From NCBI GenBank assembly GCA_007117565.1, contig SKGG01000073.1, positions 1 to 10,596 on the forward strand: DNA of 10,596 bases, given 5' to 3'. The DNA comes from Candidatus Izemoplasma sp. Lineage in GTDB: Bacteria; Bacillota_I; Bacilli_A; Izemoplasmatales; Izemoplasmataceae. Under the pieces are notes generated by a model, which was given only the letters and a program-made list of their open reading frames with translations, made no database searches and was not told where the DNA came from. Position numbers and translations under genes: made by a program. Below, piece by piece: positions 1-6,292 of this stretch (positions within the stretch are counted from its first letter, which is position 1; the number at the start of each line of letters is the position of its first letter).

Positions 1-9
1 GTTGTGCGT

Positions 10-15
10 TACAAT
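10..15 (+). promoter_or_regulatory. possible -10 box for tnaA
   Basis: TACAAT lies 11 bases before the AGGAGG of the tryptophanase gene, which is a reasonable place for a -10 element. A -35 box would fall outside the window, so this cannot be tested here. No tnaC-like leader peptide can be seen in the 38 bases available. This is a weak call resting on one hexamer. Confidence 0.2.
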
Positions 16-26
16 GATGTCTGATG

Positions 27-32
27 AGGAGG
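27..32 (+). promoter_or_regulatory. ribosome binding site that fixes the tnaA start
   Basis: AGGAGG sits 6 bases before the ATG at 39. An earlier in-frame ATG at 24 would put this consensus Shine-Dalgarno inside the coding region and would have no site of its own, so the ATG at 39 is preferred. Confidence 0.8.
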
Positions 33-38
33 CGAATT

Positions 39-1424
39 ATGGACCGAAAATACCGCGCAGAACCTTATAGAATTAAAATGGTTGAAGCGATTAAAGAAAC
101 CACAAAAAAAGAACGTCAAGCCTGGCTAAAAGAGGTGGGCTATAACGTCTTTGCGATTAAAAGTGACGATGTCTACATCGATTTACTGACGGATTCAGGT
201 ACTGGTGCGATGAGCGATGCGCAGTGGGGGGCGATGATGATCGCAGATGAAGCGTATGCTGGCTCTCGGAGTTTTTACCGTTTAAAAGAAACCGTGGAAG
301 CCATCACACAGTACCGTTACATGTTGCCAGTGCATCAAGGCCGGGGCGCAGAACAAGTGTTGATGGGACACTTGACTGATCGAGCAGGGCTTTATTTCAT
401 TAGTAACTCTCATTTTGACACCACCCGTGCACACGTTGAACTGGCCGGGGCTAGAGCCCTTGATTGTGTCATCGATGCGGCTTTTGATACACAAACATCC
501 CATCCTTTTAAAGGTAACTTTGATTTAGATAAATTAGAACAGCTCATCCAAGACAAAGGACCAGAAAATATCGCAGGCATCATCTACACCATCACCAACA
601 ACTCGATGGGGGGACAGCCGGTCTCCTTAGAAAACTTAGAAGCCGTCTCAGCGATCGCTAAAAAATACGGTATTTTGAGAATCATCGATGGTGCACGTTA
701 CGCTGAAAACGCGTTTTTCATTAAACAACGTGAAGCGGGCTATGCTGACTGGTCGATTGAGGCCATCGCCAAAAAACAATTTGCCTTAGCCGATGTGTTT
801 ATGATGAGCGCGAAAAAAGATGGGCTTGTCAATATGGGCGGACTTTTAGTGATCCGCGAAGACACGGCGCTCTTTGAAGCGTGTCAAGCCCGTGTCGTAC
901 CGATGGAAGGTTTTCCAACCTATGGTGGCATGAGTGGTCGTGACATGGACGCGTTAGCGGTCGGTTTAAAAGAGGCGTTAGATAATGCTTATTTAACCCA
1001 CCGTATTGATCAAGTTCGATATCTAGCGGATCGTTTAGCTACTGCTGGCATCCCTGTGCAAACCCCCGCTGGAGGGCACGCCGTTTTCATCGATGCGAAA
1101 GCTTGGCTTCCTCATATTCCCCAAACGGCTTTTCCCGCACAAAGTGTCGTGGTTGAGTTGTATCTTGAAGCAGGCATTCGGGCCGTTGAAATCGGGTCAT
1201 TTTTACTGGGCAACGACCCTGATACAAACGCACCCTTAATCTCACCCACTGAGTTTGTGCGTTTAACCATTCCTAGACGAACCTATACGTATAGACACCT
1301 AGACGATGTGGCTGAAGCGCTGATTGCCATTCACCAACGAAAAGACTCGTTAAAAGGACTTAAGGTCATCAAAGAACCGCCCGTATTAAGACATTTTACG
1401 GCGCGTTTAACGTATTTAGATTAG
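39..1424 (+). CDS. tnaA: tryptophanase (L-tryptophan indole-lyase)
   Basis: This PLP enzyme of the beta-eliminating lyase family splits L-tryptophan into indole, pyruvate and ammonia in the cytoplasm. The product is 461 aa, close to the 471 aa of E. coli TnaA. Visible family blocks are IDLLTDSGTGAMS (47-59), DEAYAGS with Tyr73, HQGRGAEQ (99-106), NNSMGGQP (187-194), Asp217 and Arg220 of the cofactor pocket, and SAKKD (257-261) with Lys260 as the predicted Schiff-base lysine. The nearest relative, tyrosine phenol-lyase, has Arg in the motif MERG and Phe in LRFFTAR near its C-terminus. Here those positions are Ile385 (AVEIG) and His452 (LRHFTAR), which are the tryptophanase states, so tryptophanase is favoured. 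The gene has its own short terminator and is separate from the operon downstream. Its transcription start and any leader peptide are off the left edge. Confidence 0.9.
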   Translation: MDRKYRAEPYRIKMVEAIKETTKKERQAWLKEVGYNVFAIKSDDVYIDLLTDSGTGAMSDAQWGAMMIADEAYAGSRSFYRLKETVEAITQYRYMLPVHQGRGAEQVLMGHLTDRAGLYFISNSHFDTTRAHVELAGARALDCVIDAAFDTQTSHPFKGNFDLDKLEQLIQDKGPENIAGIIYTITNNSMGGQPVSLENLEAVSAIAKKYGILRIIDGARYAENAFFIKQREAGYADWSIEAIAKKQFALADVFMMSAKKDGLVNMGGLLVIREDTALFEACQARVVPMEGFPTYGGMSGRDMDALAVGLKEALDNAYLTHRIDQVRYLADRLATAGIPVQTPAGGHAVFIDAKAWLPHIPQTAFPAQSVVVELYLEAGIRAVEIGSFLLGNDPDTNAPLISPTEFVRLTIPRRTYTYRHLDDVAEALIAIHQRKDSLKGLKVIKEPPVLRHFTARLTYLD

Positions 1425-1450
1425 AGGCGTTGAAGACGCCTCTTCTTTGT
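1423..1450 (+). terminator. rho-independent terminator after tnaA
   Basis: AGAGGCGT (1423-1430) pairs perfectly with ACGCCTCT (1436-1443) around a TGAAG loop, starting inside the tnaA stop codon. The tail TCTTTGT is T-rich but broken, so termination may be leaky. Read-through into buk would be possible. Confidence 0.65.
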
Positions 1451-1481
1451 GAAAAAAATACAAAAAATCGGTCATTACCCC

Positions 1482-1511
1482 TTGGTTTTGTAAACGCTAT
1501 CATGTTATAAT
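1482..1511 (+). promoter_or_regulatory. sigma-A promoter of the buk operon
   Basis: The -10 hexamer TATAAT (1506-1511) is a perfect consensus and carries an extended element, TGT at 1503-1505. TTGGTT (1482-1487) serves as the -35 with an 18-base spacer. Transcription would start near 1518, giving a leader of about 33 bases with AAGGAG at 1535-1540, 10 bases before the buk ATG. This is the only clear promoter before the five-gene operon. The spacer is occupied by a cre site. Confidence 0.8.
1488..1503 (+). promoter_or_regulatory. CcpA binding site (cre) in the promoter spacer
   Basis: TTGTAAACGCTATCAT matches every position of the Bacillus cre consensus WTGNAARCGNWWWCAW. It fills the space between the -35 and -10 boxes almost exactly, so bound CcpA would be expected to block RNA polymerase (catabolite repression) rather than activate. 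CcpA itself is not in the window. The motif match is seen directly; repression is inferred from position. Confidence 0.8.
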
Positions 1512-1550
1512 GACTCTGTCGAACTGAAATTTTTAAGGAGCGATCAAATT

Positions 1551-2612
1551 ATGCAAATTTTAGCCTTAAATCCAGGCTCTACAAGCACAAAAATTGCCGT
1601 TTATAATCAAACTGAGTGTGTCTTCAAAACCACGCTGCGTCATGATACCTTAACCATCAATCAATTCGCCTCCGTTTACGAGCAATACGCGTTTCGTAAA
1701 GAGGCGATTTTAAATGTTTTAAAGGACGCCAACATTGCCATTGAAGCCCTTGATGCGATTGTCGGACGAGGCGGGATGGTGAAACCCATCGCCTCAGGTA
1801 CTTACCGTATTAACGATGCGATGATTGAGGATTTAAAAGCCGCAAAACGAGGTCAACATGCTTCCAACTTAGGCGCCATCATTGCTCGTGCGATGGCGGA
1901 TCCCTTGAACATTCCTGCGTTTATTGTCGATCCTGTTGCGGTCGATGAAATGGAAGATATCGCCCGGATCACCGGGATGCCTGAGATTAAGCGTCAAAGT
2001 CTCTTTCATGCGTTAAATCAAAAGGCCGTCGGTTTAAAAGCGGCGGCGCAACTAAAAAAACCGTATCATGAATGCAACTTGATTTTAGCTCATTTAGGGG
2101 GCGGAATCTCCGTGGGCGCCCACCAAAAAGGGCGCGTCATTGATGTCAATAACGCGCTTGATGGCGATGGGCCTATGTCGCCTGAGCGCAGTGGTTCAGT
2201 CCCTTTAGGTCCTCTTTATAAAATGGCTCTGAGTGGAGAGTATACCCTCGCGCAAATGCAAAAGAAAAATTATGGCCAAGGCGGGTTGGTGGCACATTTA
2301 GGTACCAACGATGGCTATGAAATTGAAAAGCGCATCAAAGCAGGCGATGAACAAGCCCGTTTTATTTATGAAGCGATGGCCTACCAAATCGCCAAAGAAA
2401 TCGGCTCGTTAGGGCCGGTTCTAAAAGGAAACATTGACGCCATTGTGTTAACCGGTGGTTTAGCGTTTGATACGCTTTTAACCGATTGGATCAAAGCGCG
2501 CACTGAGTGGATGGCGCCAGTGCTCATCTTCCCTGGGGAAGATGAAATGGAAGCGTTGGCGTATGGCGCGTTAAGAGTTTTGCGTCAAGAAGAACAAGCA
2601 AAGGAGTATTGA
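1551..2612 (+). CDS. buk: butyrate kinase
   Basis: This cytoplasmic acetokinase-family enzyme makes ATP from butyryl-phosphate or branched-chain acyl-phosphates, releasing the free acid. At 353 aa it matches the usual Buk length of about 355 and is shorter than acetate kinase (about 400). Visible motifs are the N-terminal phosphate loop NPGSTSTK (7-14), HLGGGISVG (181-189), DGDGPMSPERSG (204-215), TGGLA (301-305) and the Buk-typical PGEDEMEALA (328-337) near the C-terminus. The ATG is supported by AAGGAG at 1535-1540. It is the first gene of the operon and lies one base before ptb, so the two are almost certainly translated together. The related propionate or acetate kinases fit less well by length and by the C-terminal motif. 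In vivo chain-length preference (butyrate, isobutyrate, isovalerate) cannot be read from the sequence. Confidence 0.95.
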   Translation: MQILALNPGSTSTKIAVYNQTECVFKTTLRHDTLTINQFASVYEQYAFRKEAILNVLKDANIAIEALDAIVGRGGMVKPIASGTYRINDAMIEDLKAAKRGQHASNLGAIIARAMADPLNIPAFIVDPVAVDEMEDIARITGMPEIKRQSLFHALNQKAVGLKAAAQLKKPYHECNLILAHLGGGISVGAHQKGRVIDVNNALDGDGPMSPERSGSVPLGPLYKMALSGEYTLAQMQKKNYGQGGLVAHLGTNDGYEIEKRIKAGDEQARFIYEAMAYQIAKEIGSLGPVLKGNIDAIVLTGGLAFDTLLTDWIKARTEWMAPVLIFPGEDEMEALAYGALRVLRQEEQAKEY

Positions 2613-2613
2613 A

Positions 2614-3513
2614 ATGAAAAGCATGCAAGACATTGTCATCAAAGCACAGAGTCTTTCGAAAGCCTTATTGGTCGTCGCGGTGGCACATGATGAGCCGGTT
2701 TTAGAAGCGGTGGTACGTGCGAGTGACGCAGGCTTTATTCACCCCTGTTTGATCGGGGATAAAAAAGAGATTGAAAAAATTCTTAAGCTCAACGATTGGA
2801 CATGCGAAGCCACCATCATTGATGAAACCGACCCGGCACGCGCCTGTCAATTAGCGGTTGAAAAAGTTCACGATACGCCAGGGGCGTTATTGATGAAGGG
2901 ACTTGTCGATACTTCTGTACTCTTAAAAGCCGCGTTAGATAAAGAAAAAGGGTTACGCACCAATCGCCGAATTTCTCATGTGAGTGTCTTTGACATTCCG
3001 TCTTATGATCGTGTGTTATTGATGAGTGATGGGGCGTTGAATATTGCGCCAACCGTGGATGAAAAGCAAGACATCATTGAAAACGCCGTGCACATTGCGC
3101 ATGCACTCGGCATTGAAACCCCCAACGTTGGCATCATTGCGGCGGTGGAAAAAGTGAACCCTAAAATGCCCGCCACACTGGATGCGGTAGAACTCATCAA
3201 ACGTCAACAAGAAGGACACATTCAAGGCTGTGTCATCGAAGGCCCCTACGCGATTGATAATGCAGTCAGTGTCGAAGCGGCGAAACACAAGGGTATTGAC
3301 GCCCCAGGGGCTGGAAAAAGCGACATTTTGATCATGCCTGTGATTGAAGCCGGGAATGTGTTTTATAAAACGTTGATGTTCTTAGCACAAGCAAAAAGTG
3401 CTTCAGTCATCGCGGGTGCGTTAAAACCCATTGTCTTAACCTCTCGTGCGGACAGCAGTGAGAGCAAATACTATTCGATTGCTTTAGCCGCCTGTGTCGC
3501 GGCTCAACCATAA
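2614..3513 (+). CDS. ptb: phosphate butyryltransferase
   Basis: Ptb exchanges CoA for phosphate on butyryl-CoA or branched acyl-CoA, giving the acyl-phosphate that Buk uses for ATP synthesis. The 299-aa product is the normal family length (about 300) and shorter than phosphate acetyltransferase Pta (about 330). Family blocks include MKGLVDTS (94-101), MSDGALNIAP (137-146), AVEKVNPKMPAT (177-188), EAGNVFYKTL (245-254) and LTSRADSSESK (275-285) at the C-terminus. The ATG at 2614 is served by AAGGAG at 2601-2606, which lies inside the last codons of buk. Only one base separates the two genes. A second ATG at 2623 lacks comparable spacing. Gene order here is buk-ptb, whereas clostridial butyrate loci are usually ptb-buk and the Bacillus bkd operon is ptb-bcd-buk. 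Confidence 0.94.
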   Translation: MKSMQDIVIKAQSLSKALLVVAVAHDEPVLEAVVRASDAGFIHPCLIGDKKEIEKILKLNDWTCEATIIDETDPARACQLAVEKVHDTPGALLMKGLVDTSVLLKAALDKEKGLRTNRRISHVSVFDIPSYDRVLLMSDGALNIAPTVDEKQDIIENAVHIAHALGIETPNVGIIAAVEKVNPKMPATLDAVELIKRQQEGHIQGCVIEGPYAIDNAVSVEAAKHKGIDAPGAGKSDILIMPVIEAGNVFYKTLMFLAQAKSASVIAGALKPIVLTSRADSSESKYYSIALAACVAAQP

Positions 3514-3534
3514 TACTTCATAAAGGAGCGTATC

Positions 3535-4653
3535 ATGAGTAAAAAAGACTTTACCAATGAGGTGTTTCATTACACCAATGACGGCTTTGAACAAGTCATC
3601 TATTTTCACAACAAAGAAACAGGCTTAAAAGGCATCACCTGCATTCACGACACACGTTTAGGTCCTTCGTGTGGGGGCACCAGACTCTTTAATTATGCGA
3701 CTGAGGAAGAAGCGCTTTATGACGTCACACGTTTAGCCCGCGGCATGACGTATAAAAATGCGGCGGCTGGTCTCAACATTGGCGGCTGCAAAACGGTGCT
3801 TATTGGCGACCCTAAAAAAGTCAAAAATGAAGCGTATTTCCGTTCGTATGGGCGTTACATTCAAAGTTTGAATGGTCGCATTTACACCGGACAAGACATG
3901 AACATCAACTTACAAAACTGTGAATGGATGGACATGGAAACCGATTATGTTTCTGGGGTATTACGTAAAGGGGCTGGAAGCACAACTATTTTGACCGCAC
4001 GCGGTACTTATGTTGGCATGCTTGCGGCTGTTAAGCACAAACTGAATCAGGATAACTTAGATGGCTTATCGATTGCCATTCAAGGCGTTGGTTCGGTCGT
4101 TCAAGAAATGGTTCAATATCTCTTAGAAAACGACATTCGTCGCATTTATTTCACCGACGTCGACCAAGAAAAAATCGCGACGTTTAAAAAGATGTATCCG
4201 CTCGCCATTTATGTCGAACCCGATGAAATCTATGAGAAAAAATGTGACATCTTCTCACCCAATGCAATTGGGGCGATTTTAAACGATGAGACGATTCCAA
4301 AACTGCGCACCCATATCATCGCTGGCGCGGCGAACAACGTCTTAAAAGACGAAAACAAACATGGGCCTATGCTCGAAGAAAAAGACATTCTTTATGCGCC
4401 TGACTTTGTCATTAATGCCGGCGGCGTCATCAATGTATATCATGAGATGATTGGCGACCATGAAGCGTCCGCGATCAACACCACCGAAGGCATTTATCAC
4501 CGTTTAATGGATATTTTTAACGTGGCCAAAGAAGAAAATATACCGACCTATAGAGCCGCTAACATTCTAGCAGAACGTCGCATTGAACAACTTTTAAAAA
4601 TGCGTCAAACTTACGGTAAATCACGTACGAAGTTCCAGTGGAATATCGAATAA
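3535..4653 (+). CDS. bcd: leucine dehydrogenase family amino acid dehydrogenase
   Basis: This NAD-dependent Glu/Leu/Phe/Val dehydrogenase oxidatively deaminates a hydrophobic L-amino acid to its 2-oxo acid plus ammonia. At 372 aa it fits leucine dehydrogenase (about 365). The catalytic block MTYKNAAAGLNIGGCK carries Lys74 and Lys86, and Asp121 follows in YTGQD. The Rossmann part has GVGSVV (184-189) with Asp208 at the end of the second strand, and NAGGVINV (294-301) lines the pocket. AAAGGAG at 3522-3528 supports the start. Position next to ptb/buk resembles the Bacillus bkd branched-chain operon, which favours leucine/valine/isoleucine. Odd points: the residue matching LeuDH Leu40 is Cys46, and the one matching Ala113 is Gly119, as in phenylalanine dehydrogenase, while Val298 and Val301 are LeuDH-like. 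Family is sure; the exact substrate is not. Confidence 0.85.
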   Translation: MSKKDFTNEVFHYTNDGFEQVIYFHNKETGLKGITCIHDTRLGPSCGGTRLFNYATEEEALYDVTRLARGMTYKNAAAGLNIGGCKTVLIGDPKKVKNEAYFRSYGRYIQSLNGRIYTGQDMNINLQNCEWMDMETDYVSGVLRKGAGSTTILTARGTYVGMLAAVKHKLNQDNLDGLSIAIQGVGSVVQEMVQYLLENDIRRIYFTDVDQEKIATFKKMYPLAIYVEPDEIYEKKCDIFSPNAIGAILNDETIPKLRTHIIAGAANNVLKDENKHGPMLEEKDILYAPDFVINAGGVINVYHEMIGDHEASAINTTEGIYHRLMDIFNVAKEENIPTYRAANILAERRIEQLLKMRQTYGKSRTKFQWNIE

Positions 4654-4665
4654 AGGAGGGCGAGT

Positions 4666-6285
4666 ATGGCCACAAAATCACACTTCAAAAACGAACACAT
4701 TGGCCGCGTCTCACCTTACGCGTTTCATCCATTTAGAACCACCCTTGAGACGTTTATGTATCAAAATAACGTCCTTGAAGTCACCACCTTACAAGAAGCG
4801 TATTTACTCGCAAAATCGGAGCCTGGGACGATTGTCTTAGATCAAGACATTGTGGGCGCTGAAGCGTTAGGTTTAGCGGAAGGTTCGAAAGTTCTAGTTT
4901 TCAACGATGCGGCCATTACGGGGCGTCAAGCGAAAGCGCGTGAACTCATCACAGATACCACGCGTGAGACCTACAGTGCGATGGTGCGTGACCATCTTTT
5001 TGGCGCAAGAAAACGGACGTTTTACAAAGCGACGGCGTATGTAGGCTTACATGAAAATTTCATGGTTAAAGCGCATTTGATGGTGCCAGAGGGCTATGCA
5101 AATACGCTATACTCATGGCTTTTGAATTTTCAAGTGCCCACCCAGGAGTGGGATGCGCTCTATGCGCGTTCAACCGTCTTTGAAGAAGGAGACATCATCC
5201 TCTTCTCTGACCCAGAACGTGAAGGCGACCCACTGGCGCTCTTTGATGAACACTACAATGCGGCCGCTTTATTTGGACTCCCCTATTTTGGGGAACATAA
5301 AAAAGGCACCTTAACGCTCGCATGGTCCATCGCGTCAAGACATGGCTACATTTCAGCGCATGGTGGGCTTAAAAAGATCACACGGCCAAATGAAGAGCCT
5401 TACGTCATGAGTGTGTTTGGCTTAAGTGGGTCAGGGAAATCGACAATTACGCATGCGAAAAGCGCCGCTTTTCCTCATGCGGTGGTCTTGCATGACGATG
5501 CGTATGTTTTAGATCAAAAGAGTAAAGAAACGATTGCCTTAGAGCCTTCCTATTTTGATAAAGTGGCGGATTACCCGACCGCTTCTAAAGACAATGCCTA
5601 CCTTTTAACCATGCAAAATGTCGGCGTCACTAGAAACAATGAAGGCGCCTTGGTGCCAGTCACAGAAGACATTCGTTGTGGCAACGGTCGTGCGGTGAAA
5701 TCGGTCTTATGGACCGACAACCGAGTCCATCATGTCAAGGAACCACTCAACGCGATATTTTGGATCATGCGGGACGATGCGCTGCCACCACTCACCAAAA
5801 TCAATGATCCCATCCTTGCTGCTACCTTAGGGGCCACCTTGGCCACCAAGCGCTCAAGCGCCGAACATGGCGTGGATACCACCAAACTGGCGTTTGTGCC
5901 GTATGCAAATCCTTTTAGGTTATACCCTTTAGAGAAAGATTATCAAGAGTTTAAACGACTTTTTGAAGAAGGCAACGTGGCGTGTTATGTCTTAAACACA
6001 GGGCATTATGCGGATCAAAAGATCCCACCAAAAACCACCTTGGGTCTGCTTGATCAACTCTTACAAAGCACACTCACTTGGCAGCCGTTTGGGCATCAAA
6101 AATACGCAGAAGCTGTCAACCTCGATGCGTTTCCTCTACGTTTAGAGGAAAAAGATTTAACCCACCTAAAAGCAAGACTGACCCAACGCATTGACTTTTT
6201 AGAGGCGTTAAGCACCCGAGATCAATTACCTTTAGAATGCAAGCAAGCCTTAACGCATTGGATGAATGACTTATCGATAAAGTAG
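4666..6285 (+). CDS. pckA: phosphoenolpyruvate carboxykinase (ATP), divergent
   Basis: PckA interconverts oxaloacetate + ATP and PEP + CO2 + ADP. Length (539 aa) equals that of the E. coli enzyme (540). Aligning by eye, substrate Arg falls in TGR (85-87), the Mn-binding Lys in EHKKG (Lys213), the His in SAHGG (His232), the kinase-1a P-loop is GLSGSGKST (252-260), the kinase-2 acidic pair is HDD (276-278), and Arg342 in GNGRAV matches E. coli Arg333. VLNTG (442-446) also matches. The usual kinase-2 context GDDEHGW is HDDAYVL, the usual MHCSAN is SAHGGL, and the adenine-loop Arg is replaced by Lys452, so this is a distant branch, though apparently intact. AAAGGAGGG at 4652-4660 overlaps the preceding stop and is the strongest ribosome site in the operon. 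Direction in vivo (anaplerotic ATP-forming or gluconeogenic) is open. Confidence 0.85.
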   Translation: MATKSHFKNEHIGRVSPYAFHPFRTTLETFMYQNNVLEVTTLQEAYLLAKSEPGTIVLDQDIVGAEALGLAEGSKVLVFNDAAITGRQAKARELITDTTRETYSAMVRDHLFGARKRTFYKATAYVGLHENFMVKAHLMVPEGYANTLYSWLLNFQVPTQEWDALYARSTVFEEGDIILFSDPEREGDPLALFDEHYNAAALFGLPYFGEHKKGTLTLAWSIASRHGYISAHGGLKKITRPNEEPYVMSVFGLSGSGKSTITHAKSAAFPHAVVLHDDAYVLDQKSKETIALEPSYFDKVADYPTASKDNAYLLTMQNVGVTRNNEGALVPVTEDIRCGNGRAVKSVLWTDNRVHHVKEPLNAIFWIMRDDALPPLTKINDPILAATLGATLATKRSSAEHGVDTTKLAFVPYANPFRLYPLEKDYQEFKRLFEEGNVACYVLNTGHYADQKIPPKTTLGLLDQLLQSTLTWQPFGHQKYAEAVNLDAFPLRLEEKDLTHLKARLTQRIDFLEALSTRDQLPLECKQALTHWMNDLSIK

Positions 6286-6292
6286 GGATAGT

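Noticed and set aside
282..503. Open frame on the minus strand inside tnaA
   Set aside because: It lies wholly within a well-supported gene, has no ribosome site and shows no recognisable protein features.
704..720. Near-palindrome TGAAAACGCGTTTTTCA within tnaA, cre-like at its left half
   Set aside because: It fails the cre consensus at three right-half positions and lies deep in coding sequence, where the codons explain it.
39..1424. Tyrosine phenol-lyase as the identity of the first gene
   Set aside because: The diagnostic Arg and Phe of tyrosine phenol-lyase are Ile385 and His452 here, matching tryptophanase.
1425..1550. Riboswitch or attenuator in the buk leader
   Set aside because: After the tnaA terminator and the promoter, only about 33 bases of leader remain, with no hairpin or leader peptide.
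2816..3288. Several overlapping minus-strand frames inside ptb
   Set aside because: They are antisense to a conserved enzyme and have no family motifs; they are by-products of its codon use.
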